Made by a program: the position numbers and the translations under genes. A stretch of 64,000 nt of DNA, taken from contig NC_087068.1 of the NCBI RefSeq assembly GCF_963678635.1, positions 30,506,318 through 30,570,317 of the forward strand, in the 5' to 3' direction. This DNA is from Symsagittifera roscoffensis. Lineage: Eukaryota; Xenacoelomorpha; Acoela; Convolutidae. Positions 55,273 to 64,000 of the stretch are shown here, piece after piece. Every line of letters starts with the position of its first letter. Within the stretch, counting starts at the first letter, position 1. The notes beneath the pieces were generated by a model. The model made no database searches. It was not told the origin of the DNA and worked only from the letters and a program-made list of their open reading frames with translations.

Positions 55273-56376
55273 TAGGATGCAACTTATTGGCAGCCTCGAG
55301 AACTACCCCAGGATCACCCTTGACCGTTCTAACTATGTCGTCCACATATCTTAAAAAAACTTTAACACCATTGACAGTCCGATCTGCTTCCTGTTGTTTT
55401 TTGCAAGTCATGCAATACCATACTGTTTCAGCGATGTCTGCGTACTCGGATTCCAATATGTTACCACACCCTAAGTGGTACCCATTCAAACCAGCTTCGC
55501 ATTCTACTCCTTTTGTCCGATATGTCACCTTTTTCTGACATCTAGGGCACACTTCCTTGTTACCCTCACTTAGCACAGTCAATTTTGGTACTTCTTTCAT
55601 TAATGCAGGTTCGTATTCTTTGAGCCACAAATTAGCCAATATTACTGCAAGTTTACCTTACTCACTGCCAAACTCATAAGTTTTTTCATAGTCTTGCAAG
55701 ATGTTTCCGGAGGTTTGACTTGCTCATATAATCTCCTCAGGGCTAATTCAACCGCTTCCTTGAGCGGGACATTAGTGTACAAACTCTTTACATCAAGGGA
55801 GATTATACTCTCGTCAGAGTCCAACTCAGTTTTCTCCAAGATCTCCCTGGCCATTTGAGTGTTCGTTTCTATGTTTGCCCCCTCAATTTCATCAAAGTAC
55901 TTCGCCAATGTTTTATTTAGGTTGTCATATGAGCTACCAGGTAAAGAAAGGAAGGACGGGACGAAGTGGTGTGCATTGTTTGTGTACTTTGGCTAATCCA
56001 TACAGTCTAGCCGGCTGCGCTCCCGTTGATCTCAACCTATTATACATCGCTTCGCTAATCTCGTCCTTTTTTTCATGGCGAGTAATTCTATGTTTATGTC
56101 TTTTTTAGTTTTCATAATCACACTGTCTGTCAGATTCTTCCTCTCACTAAATTGTTCTGCCTGTAATAAGTCTATCAGTTTTTTCTCATATGTCTCCTTC
56201 TTCATTACACAAAAACCCATCCCCTTATCAAATGGCACTGCCAGAAGACCGTTGTCCTTCAAATACTTTCTGGCTTTTTCAACACCTTTGTCAGAGGGGG
56301 TCTGTTTCACATTATTAGCATATCTGTTTGCAGCTGCTTCAATCTCACATAATTTTTCTCCGGGTATTCTATTTAA
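55273..56376 (-). pseudogene. PLE2 RT fragment, copy 2
   Basis: Covers SDKGVEKARKYLKDNGLL through SLDVKSLYTNVP, the same deletion at AVSKVN/LAVILANLWL, the zinc finger and YVDD. Sharing the exact deletion with copy 1 shows common descent after the loss. Confidence 0.78.
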
Positions 56377-56379
56377 TCT

Positions 56380-57014
56380 TATTGGTCGTTCGGTTCCGGC
56401 TGGAAGTTGCCAGCCATTACCTGCGCTCTCCGCGCCTTTGCCATGCGGCGTCCCTGCGATGGTTTCTTGGTCTGGGCCCGTATCCTAGAGAAAATGCCTG
56501 GCAGGTGGTCTCGATGGGACAGCACCACCCGTAGTGACTTCAACTCCAATTCACTTGACTGGTGCAGTTGAAGATACTCTCTGAGGACCGCAGGATTCTG
56601 TCTCTTCTATCTAGAGATAAGGCTACCAGTTGTTTTTATGACGATTATCTCTGTCTTCCGCAGATCCTCAAAAATATCGGGAGTGCCCGTTCTCCTGCAG
56701 TAGACAATGCCACTAATTTGTCTTCGCTTTGATTGTAAATACGCCAGTAGTTCATCAAGTGGGCAGGGCGTATAGTTGTTCGTGCGATGTGAGGATATGC
56801 TGTTGTTCAGCACGTCGTGCCAGATAATAATCTGGTTACTGGCCAGAGGTTGCAGTTCCAATAACACTCGTAAATCCTTCCCCCTGTTCAAGGTATTGGG
56901 GTTCAAAGAAAGGCCGGGGACTGCGTAGACCCTCTGCTGCGCGTCCCTACGTTCCTCTTGCTCAAGATTTTTCAGGCTGTGATAAAGGGAGCTGGCAGCT
57001 ACAATCATAGCCAT
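56380..57014 (-). pseudogene. PLE2 ORF1, copy 2
   Basis: Same protein as 51836-52471. Open for 135 codons from ATG 57014; a point change makes a TAG at 56607 right after GSLISR, and the rest continues in frame on the far side. Confidence 0.78.
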
Positions 57015-57200
57015 TTTAACTCAAACACTACTGATATTATGAACAAAAAATGGTAATAAAATTCTGTTCAAAAAGAGAAATTTTTTTTTCGAACTAATGA
57101 CTGTTTTCCTTAAAGGAATATAACAGTTTGCTTATAGCTTATCGCTAAAAAGGGTTAGAATTTAACAAAAATGGTTATAAGAAATTTAAAATGTTATTTC

Positions 57201-57232
57201 AAACGTTTTCGCACATTCTGTGCATCATCAGG
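57201..57232 (-). ncRNA. Hammerhead-ribozyme-like core in PLE2 copy 2
   Basis: Identical to the core at 52658-52689. Confidence 0.55.
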
Positions 57233-57497
57233 ATTAAAGTATTTTTAACAATATTTACAAAACGATCAAAGATCTGAAAAATGAAAAACATGTCTAAAAA
57301 GGCTCTAAAATGTTTTAACTAATCAATTTTGAACAACTGTAATTACATAATTTAATTACGTAATCATGAATAACATTTTCCTGTAAATTTCTGAGATTTT
57401 TTATTTTTTTGTTCTTTCTGTTTATAAAATTTCGATTTGGGAACATTTTTGATTCTGACATGTCAGTTTTATAACTTTTAGCCATGTTATACATAGA

Positions 57498-58520
57498 CGA
57501 CATTATACCTAATTTTTTGATGTTCAGGGTACTTCAGCCTTCGGTAATGAAATACTTAAGTCTCAGGGGACAAAGACAAACAACAACAGTCAAAGAGACC
57601 CATCAGAAGAAGCTGATGAAACTAACAGAAAGGCAAGACCGACCACCTCTAGGGAAGCAAAGTGAGGGTTCGGTAAAAGCTCTTGATGATAATGAATTAC
57701 CATATTGGGTGCAACAAGTGTTGGCGTTAGGGTCGAAACATCCCGTCAGGGATAAATTTAACGAGACACACTTTCTTGCCGATAATGACATCTTTCAATC
57801 GGATCTCAAAAATCGTAAAGTCCCTGGGGAGGCCCTTTGTGAGATCGAAGCTGTGGCAAAAGCCTATGCTAAAAGGGTGGAACAAACACCATCTGACAAG
57901 GGCGTTAAGAAGACCCGAAAATATCTGAAGAGTAATGGATTAGTTGCGGTACGATATGACAAGGGAATGTTTTTGCCGAAAAAGATCTTAGCAAAATATG
58001 TCCCGAGTGCAATAAGAATGTCACGTACAGGTCAAAAACTGAAGAATGTGAACGCTGTTTGAACTGATATCATGTAAAATGCGGTGATATATCAGATGAT
58101 GAGGATCGAAATATAAGTGAAACGTTTGGTACTATAGAAAAAGCGTTTGGTACTATAGATCAGAGAGGAAAATTAGTCAGTGCAGCAAGCTAATTCATTT
58201 CTCCGTTACGTTGACGAACAGTGAAGGCTGATCCTGAAAAGATGCTACGGGATACAAACTTACTACATTCAAACTTACAGTTCACAATAGAGACACCAAA
58301 CACAAACGGGAAATTGGCACTTTTGGATTGAAAAATTAGTGTTGACAAAAGCAGGAAAATTAACTGTGGATGGTATCAAAAACCAACAAATACAGGTACC
58401 ATTCTAAGTTTAAGTAGTTGCACACCCTTCAGTACAAGAGAAGTGTGATTGAAAGATTTGTTCACCGGGTTTTCCAGAGTAAGTCAACATGGGAGGATTA
58501 TGATAAAGCGGAAAGTTCTA
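57498..58520 (+). mobile_element. PLE3 copy 2, internally deleted
   Basis: Matches 53733-54190 (open frame NDIIPNFLMF... to VAVRYDKG), then jumps to the zinc-finger region (FLPKKILAKYVPSAIRM = 54880 on) and continues past the end of copy 1 into the part preceding the endonuclease (LQYKRSVIERFVHRVFQSKS, WEDYDKA). It ends where nuclease-type element B begins. Confidence 0.75.
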
Positions 58521-59480
58521 AATTTAGTTCTTATGTAGTTTATCGATTCTGGATAACTTTTTGTCCTTTTTCAATTAGTTTTTCGGCTAATCGCTGCATC
58601 TTCCGCGTGGTTGTAGGAGCAGCGCTACCAGTGCATCCAAAAATTAGCGGGCAGAAGCTACTCTGGTCTACTTTCAAAATTCTTTGCTGGTAGTTGGTGT
58701 TCTACAGTGTTTCGTGATATTTATATGCGTCTTTATGCAATTTTTGCGATGTTTTGGCATGGGGGTTGATATTTTTCACTACAAAGAAAGCGCGGCTAAA
58801 TCTTGAACCCCAGAGTCTGTTTGCCCTAATGTCAAGTCGTGCCTCATCTTCAGTTGTAGATGAATTGTTGACAAAGCTTTCGCCTTGCAATGGCAGAAGT
58901 TTGGGCTCAATCTCGATGTCACGGCAAACCTCGTTCATGAAGTTGGCGAATGTGTCTCTAATTTCATTGTTTCTTATGTGTATTTAACCACCCTTTGCAC
59001 AGTGTAGCGCATGTGTCAAGTTTAAATTAGCACCACATGCACATGTGAGTGGCGTTTTGTCGGTTCCCATCCTTACCTTAATTAACTACCATCTCTGTAT
59101 TCGATTTAATCAGGTTGAAGTTGTATCTGCTCAATGATAAAGCGTTGAGCCAATTAGAGGCTCTTTTTTCAGAGGCCAGGTCGATTGCGTACTTATCTGT
59201 TTCAATTAAGAAGTTAATGACGTTTGTTTTTTTTCGGTTTGTTCCATCAGTTTTCAATTTTTTGATTTTCGTACATATTTTTTCTTGCTGTGTTATTGCT
59301 GTAACAGTATCTTGAGATTCCAGTACAAACATCATTCCAGTATGATGTTTCCTTAGACCATTCTAGATAACTTTCATGATCGGATCGCAGCTTGATGTTA
59401 AGGCCGCCTATTTTAAGGGGTAAGGAAGATATTTTACGGAACTGGGGGTTCAATGTGTCTTAACCGACTAGTTTATTTAT
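58521..59480 (-). mobile_element. Nuclease-type retroelement, copy B (truncated both ends)
   Basis: The minus strand holds LPLKIGGLNIKLRSDHES, SNWLNALSLSRYNFNL, then a stretch with EVCRDIEIEPKLLPLQGESF, EARLDIRAN and a C-terminal end. In the nuclease block the expected DVK is VVK, so the site is lost. Frame changes near 59070 and 59250. Confidence 0.72.
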
Positions 59481-59870
59481 TCATTGTTCTTTGATCATTG
59501 GAAATCATATTTTGTGGAGAACTAAGAACTTAACAAGCATCATCTGGGTATGTACAATTTAAAGTCAAAGTATTCAAAGTTGAACAGGTCTTAAATACCA
59601 AAAAAGTAGCATTGAAAATTATGAGTATTTAAAAATCTATCATCATTTATTGAAAATTTCGTTCTTGGAGATTTACAATGTGAGTTGATACAAAACCCAT
59701 TATTCAATCTGTTGGCATATACTAATTGACTTTTTTTCCAACCTGGCAACATTAGACTAAACGACGCGATCCAATTAGACTAGCGACCCGATGCCATGTG
59801 ATTATTTTATTTGTCTCTTCTATCTAGCTTTTTTCAAAGTTTCAATTCATATATAAATAGAAAAAAAATA
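59481..59870. other. Spacer between nuclease-type copies B and C
   Basis: Carries the dispersed repeat also at 41951-42016 and about 53020. No gene. Confidence 0.5.
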
Positions 59871-62600
59871 AGTTTAGTTACGGTAAGTCTACAAGCTGGA
59901 TAGGGCCATACAAGTGTTATAAAAACGCTTATATATATATCAGCAAACTGTATCATTTTATCAATGAAGTCATAAATCAGCATTAAATGCATCGTCGTAA
60001 TGTTAATTTATCTTAGCCGTGCTTCCACTACAATAGCGCTAATGGAGTTGTCGATAAATTGAACTTTGCGCAGCGATCTGCAGTCCCTTATACATAGTAT
60101 AGAGCTCCTCAGGAGCGCGAAGCCGATTTAAGTTCTTATGTAGTTTATCGATTCTGGATAGCTTTCTTGTCTTTTTTTACTTAGTTTTTTCGGCTAATCA
60201 CTGCATCGTCCGCGTAGCTGTTGGAGCAGCGCCACCGGTGCATCCGAAAATTAGCGGGCAGAAGCTACTCTGCTCTACGTTCAAAATTCTCTGCTGGTAT
60301 TTGGAGTTCTTTTGTTTTTCGTGATATTTATATGCGTCTTTGTGCAATTTCCGCGATGTTTTGGCATGGGGGTTGAAATTTTTCAAATCAAACAAAGCGC
60401 GGCTAAATCGTGAACCCCAGAGTCCGTTCGCCCTAATGTCATATCGTGCCTCATCTTCAGTTGTAGTTGAATTGTTGACAAAGCTTTCGCCTTACAATGG
60501 CTGAAGTTTCGGCTCAATCGCGACGTCATGGCAAACCTCGTTCATGAGGTTGGCGAATGTGTCTCTAATTTCATTGTGTCTTTGTGTGTTTAACCGCCCT
60601 TTGCACAATGTAGCGGATGTGTCAAGTTTAAATTAGCACCACATGCACATGTGAGTGGGGTTTGGGTCGGTTCCCGTCCGTATCCTCATTAACTACCATC
60701 TCTGTATTCTGATTTATTCAGTTTGAAATTGTATTGGCTCGATGATAAAGCGTTGAACTAAAGAGAGGCTCTCTTTTCAGAGGCCAGGTCGATTGCGTTT
60801 TGATCTATTTCATTCAAGGAGTTAATGAGGTTGGTTTTTTTTCGGTTTGTTCTGTCAGTTTTCATTTTTTTGACTTTCGTACATATTTTGTCTTGCTGTG
60901 TTATTGCTTTAACAGTATCTTGAGGTTCCAGTACTAGTGATGTTTCCTTAGACCATTCTAGAATACTTTCATGATCGGATGGCAGCTTGATGTTAAGGCC
61001 GCCCATTTCAAGCGGTAAGGAAGATATCTTACGGAATGTGGGTTCAATGTGTCTTTACCGACTAGGTTAGGTATTTATTGTTCTTTGATTATATCTTTTC
61101 ACATATTTCTAAGTTTTTCATAGTGTTAGGCGTTGTCTTGATAAGAAAGGAAAATTTTTCTTGAACTCCTTTAGTATAATAGACATAAACGTTTTGGGGG
61201 GAGGTTTTCGCAATTTTCGTTAATTTTTTCAAACTTTTGATTTGCTCATTATTTTGAAATTTGAGGAATTTTTACATTCAGATTCTGTTCCTATAATTGG
61301 ATCAAGCACTTGGGCGTCTGCCTTTATAGTGATTCCTCTATTTTCGAAATTTTTCTCAGCTTCACCGAGTTTTTCATCTTTAACAATGAGTTGGCATATG
61401 GGTGTTTTACCATGATAGCCAACAATTTTACCACTTGATACAATTTGATCGAGGACGGTTCGTAGATTGCTTAATTTACCGATTGCGTTTCCGTCGTCTG
61501 CGTACCATTTCTGAGATACGTTGTCTGCGGATAAAAGTTTCATGAGGCGTATTATGGCTAGACTGTACCTGGCCATTGCTATTTGATCCCATTGGGTTGT
61601 CTCTTCTTGAGAGTAGATGGTTTTTCTGTTAACGAACAGTTTAGATGGATTAGAGAAGGAGTTTTTATTCGCTGTTAAAAGAAAAGGACGGTTTTTTTTG
61701 ATATTTTATACCAGCTTTCAATTTAACGAGTTAAAAGTGTTTTCTATCTTCTATCAGTAAAACAGCATCGGCGGAAGTTTTGCTTTATTGATCTCTTAGC
61801 GTGTGAATTGCATATTCAATGCCAAATTTTTGTCCCGGACAGAGTTGATAGATCGAACCGAGCGACATGAGTTGGTTTTTTAGGCATTTGGTTATTGTTC
61901 GTCCTATTATACTACGCATAACTTCTCCTATGCCTATGGCTCTTACTCCTGGATTCTTATCTAAGGGTATTAATCCACATGCGTTATATGGTTCCGTTAG
62001 TTCTGGATTTAGTCCTTCGGTAGCCAATTTTGTGGCAGTTTTAGCCATTATTTTTGCTATCTCAACTGATTGTTGCCCGAAGTGTGTTCACATACGTCTT
62101 CATTCACTTGCATCAAGGCCAGATGGTCCATGAGATCCGTGCGTTCTAATAGCTGTTTCTTGATATGTTGACCGTTTATCTGATCAAATATCGATGGCTG
62201 GAAAAGAATTGTTTCATTTGAGACTGGTGTAATATAGTTCTCATCAATTGGTTCAGATAGTGGGTGCTTCTCTGTAAGAGTCTGTTCTACTGTCTTACGT
62301 TCGACAATCTCGTCGAGCAATAGAACGCCTTTAGATGTGTTCGTTAGTTCTGCTATTGCGCATGATATTTTACCATTATTCATAAAATTGTTGAACTGTT
62401 GTGCTTCAATTTCAATTTTTCTTCCATTCTTTTTGCATAGGTCATCCAGGTCTCCTTCTTGCCATTGCTCAAGTCGCCTTGCTATTGTTTTGGATAAAGA
62501 TTCATCATTTTTGGACTTTGTTTTGCACAGTAGTAAGTTTGGAAAGATCATTGCTGCTAGTTTTTCCTATAATTTCAATTTGGATTTAAAATTGGTTAGA
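59871..62600 (-). mobile_element. Nuclease-type retroelement, copy C (longest)
   Basis: The 3' tail starts at about 59871, with GTTACGGTAAGT, ATATATCAGCAA and TCAGCATTAAATGCAT as in copy A. The coding region can be followed to MIFPNLLLCKTKS at 62551. It gives the best picture of the protein's full order: N-terminal region, RT, GGLNI region, nuclease. Confidence 0.75.
60198..62551 (-). pseudogene. RT-nuclease polyprotein of copy C, broken
   Basis: From 62551: SLSKTIARRLEQWQEGDLDD and a variable linker, then CGLIPLDKNPGVRAIGIGEV (RT finger motif), CPGQKFGIEYAIHTLRD (62048-61785), a damaged palm start with ADAVLLID (near 61770), TIYSQEETTQWDQIAMARYS (normally GTTQGD; 61630-61560), catalytic WYADDGNAIGKL (about 61490), then LPLKxGGLNI (about 61000) and the C-terminal end with HAKTSRKLHKDAYKYHE (60370). 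At least four frame changes. The YADD box and the order are those of a complete RT; the fixed glycine changes and breaks make this copy inactive. Confidence 0.72.
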
Positions 62601-62985
62601 CAAGGGCGATGGAGAAAGAAAAAAAAAAGAAAAAAAAGAGGAAGGAGTGGTGCAACTTGACGTCGTGTTGGAGGTTGATTCACCAGCTCACTCCTTCTTG
62701 TATTTAGTTACATCTCCTAGATACGTATTTCACACGCCTACGATAAGATAAAATAAGTCTGTGAAGAAAACCAAGCGCATTTAATATGAAATTGCCCAAG
62801 AGGTAAAATTGAACCGACACACTATTTAATAAATTTATCACAACAATTAGCAGAAACAAACATAGATTATGCAGAAAGAGACATAGTTGGTTCATTTTGG
62901 TGTCGAGGACCCCACCGAATCCGCGACACTATCGTCAGTCACCAGAAAGATGTCTCTGGCTTCTCCTTCTCTCCAGGACCTACTT
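62601..62985 (+). other. Purine tract, possible solo LTR and PBS-like sequence
   Basis: A purine run (62608-62648) is followed by TGGTGCAACTTGACG. Near 62897 there is TTTTGGTGTCGAGGACCCC, which resembles the primer-binding region after a 5' LTR of gypsy-type elements. An LTR of about 250 bp ending GGTTCA at 62896 is possible but no matching second LTR or coding region is present. Confidence 0.25.
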
Positions 62986-63042
62986 AATTTTTCTCCCTGT
63001 ATCATTTTATTTTGAGAATGCGTGAAAATTGTAAATTCAAAC

Positions 63043-63074
63043 AAACGTTTTCTCACATTTTTGTGCACCTTCAG
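63043..63074 (-). ncRNA. Hammerhead-like core in PLE4, degenerate
   Basis: CTGAAGGT, a stem CAC/GTG, then AGAAAACGTTTG. Two core bases differ from CTGATGA. Confidence 0.35.
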
Positions 63075-63351
63075 CTTTAAAAAGTCTAAGCTATCTGTAC
63101 AAATTGATCAAAGATCATTAAAAGTGTCATACTCATCATTATTTTAAAACCTAAAAAACTTAACCAATCCCAATATCACATTGATTACTAAAATTGTGTA
63201 ACAACTATTAAAACAATTTTATTCATTTAGTCATAAATTTCGAAGAGTTTTCCTTTTTTGTTTTTAGAATTTCGTTTTGTCGCTAATTGCATGTAAGTTA
63301 TTTCAATATTTTTTGTTTTAGACAAATTTTTTTGATTCTGGAACTATAGCC

Positions 63352-64000
63352 TTAGTGTAAGCTCCCTACTTCCAAACTCTTCGCGCTTGTTAATTGCCGG
63401 TCGCGCTTTCTCAATTTGCGTCGCCTCTAATGTAAGTAACTTAATGCTCCTGGACTGCTGATCCCTTATGCTCCAATTAAACTCCATCTAATAACTATCG
63501 CTACCACACTGCCCCATATGCTGTTTATTTGGGGTATCCCCTTTTCGGTGTTCCTCAATCCTTTTGATGAGATGTCGGACCGTCTGGCCAACATAGATGG
63601 ATATGCACCCACATTATTCAAGTCTGTCTACCTCTTTTGATTTCAGTTCACTGGAAAAGGAGGAGTTTCAAGAGGGCATACCCGTTTTTGTTTTCCTCGT
63701 CGTGAATATTATCTGCGCATTGGTGATAACGTGCTTTTTTTTTTTGCTAATGTCTGACTGTGATTCCCCGGATATTGAACCATCAAGATGAGTGGCAAAT
63801 CGCTGCTATAATAACAGGGCTTCTTTCTTCAGCCATCTTCTTTCTGTTTTTGACCTCCCTGATGATCCTTTCAAGGGCTCGCGATGCAACCTGCGACTAC
63901 CAACTTTCCGGATATTGGTTATCCAACCCATTTTTACGGTTGATTTCCATCGTTTCATCATAATCCTCCCATTGTTGTCGTGCTGCGGAAAATCCGGTGA
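63352..64000 (-). pseudogene. PLE4 GIY-YIG endonuclease end
   Basis: Pieces: HRIFRSTTT at the edge, ELKSKEVDRLE, YVGQTVRHLIKRIEEHRKGD, TPNKQHMGQCGSD, LLTLEATQIEKARPAIN, SRELTLRL before TAG near 63353. Several stops and frame changes. Closest in wording to PLE2 and the relic at 39655-39860. Confidence 0.72.

Larger units (their letters stand above)
55273..57497 (-). mobile_element. PLE2 copy 2, internally deleted and truncated
   Basis: Matches 50055-52954 with very high identity but lacks about 677 bp between the RT N-terminus and the ORF1 end (junction near 56376), and everything beyond the zinc finger/YVDD region. Its terminal repeat (57015-57497) ends at CATAGAC, where PLE3 copy 2 starts. 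Confidence 0.8.
62986..64000 (-). mobile_element. Penelope-like element PLE4, 3' part, cut by window edge
   Basis: The minus strand holds the C-terminal endonuclease, a 3' UTR with a TTTTTGATTCTG...AGTGTAAG pattern as in PLE2, and a terminal ribozyme-like core. The RT would lie right of the window. Confidence 0.75.

Overview
This window looks like nuclear DNA from an invertebrate animal. It is AT-rich and gene-poor. It carries three intronless-looking host reading frames: a secreted protein, a CARD-caspase and a MIIP-like protein. The rest is mostly retroelements of animal type: a Ty3/gypsy LTR element, APE-type LINEs, several Penelope-like elements (PLEs), a reverse-transcriptase family with a PD-(D/E)XK-like nuclease, a tRNA-derived SINE and small MITE-like elements. 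I cannot name the phylum.

Layout. 1-8.2 kb: a Ty3/gypsy element on the minus strand, cut by the left edge, with gag, a nucleocapsid-protease ORF and a fully open pol. 8.2-20.2 kb: its leader/LTR zone, then long gene-free AT-rich DNA with a degenerate tandem array (11.1-14.5 kb) that contains a 1.19-kb tandem duplication. 20.3-21.1 kb: a secreted protein gene with one frame change. 22.3-24.0 kb: a broken copy of the nuclease-type retroelement. 25.3-27.2 kb: a CARD-caspase, with a SINE just upstream. 28.4-37 kb: AT-rich satellite-like repeats, a 1.6-kb direct duplication and a five-copy dispersed block, with a PLE relic inside. 37.3-39.9 kb: a decayed LINE and another PLE relic. 40.7-41.7 kb: a MIIP-like gene. 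42.2-58.5 kb: a nest of PLEs, with a LINE inserted in PLE1 and PLE1 inserted in PLE2, followed by PLE3 and duplicated pieces of PLE2 and PLE3. 58.5-62.6 kb: two more copies of the nuclease-type element. 63-64 kb: the 3' end of a fourth PLE.

The most notable system is the PLE group. Three families here carry a PHD-like zinc finger inside the reverse transcriptase, between the GxAMGxSLA block and the YVDD catalytic block. PLE2 and PLE3 also carry a conserved upstream ORF of about 210 codons with a layout reminiscent of SGNH hydrolases. The PLE terminal repeats hold hammerhead-ribozyme-like cores. Also notable: the gypsy element has one in-frame TGA as the only barrier between protease and pol; the LINE in PLE1 has a 57-bp perfect target duplication; the caspase ends in a CaaX-like tetrapeptide behind a basic stretch; and all three host genes have a splice-acceptor-like site 13-34 nt upstream of the ATG.
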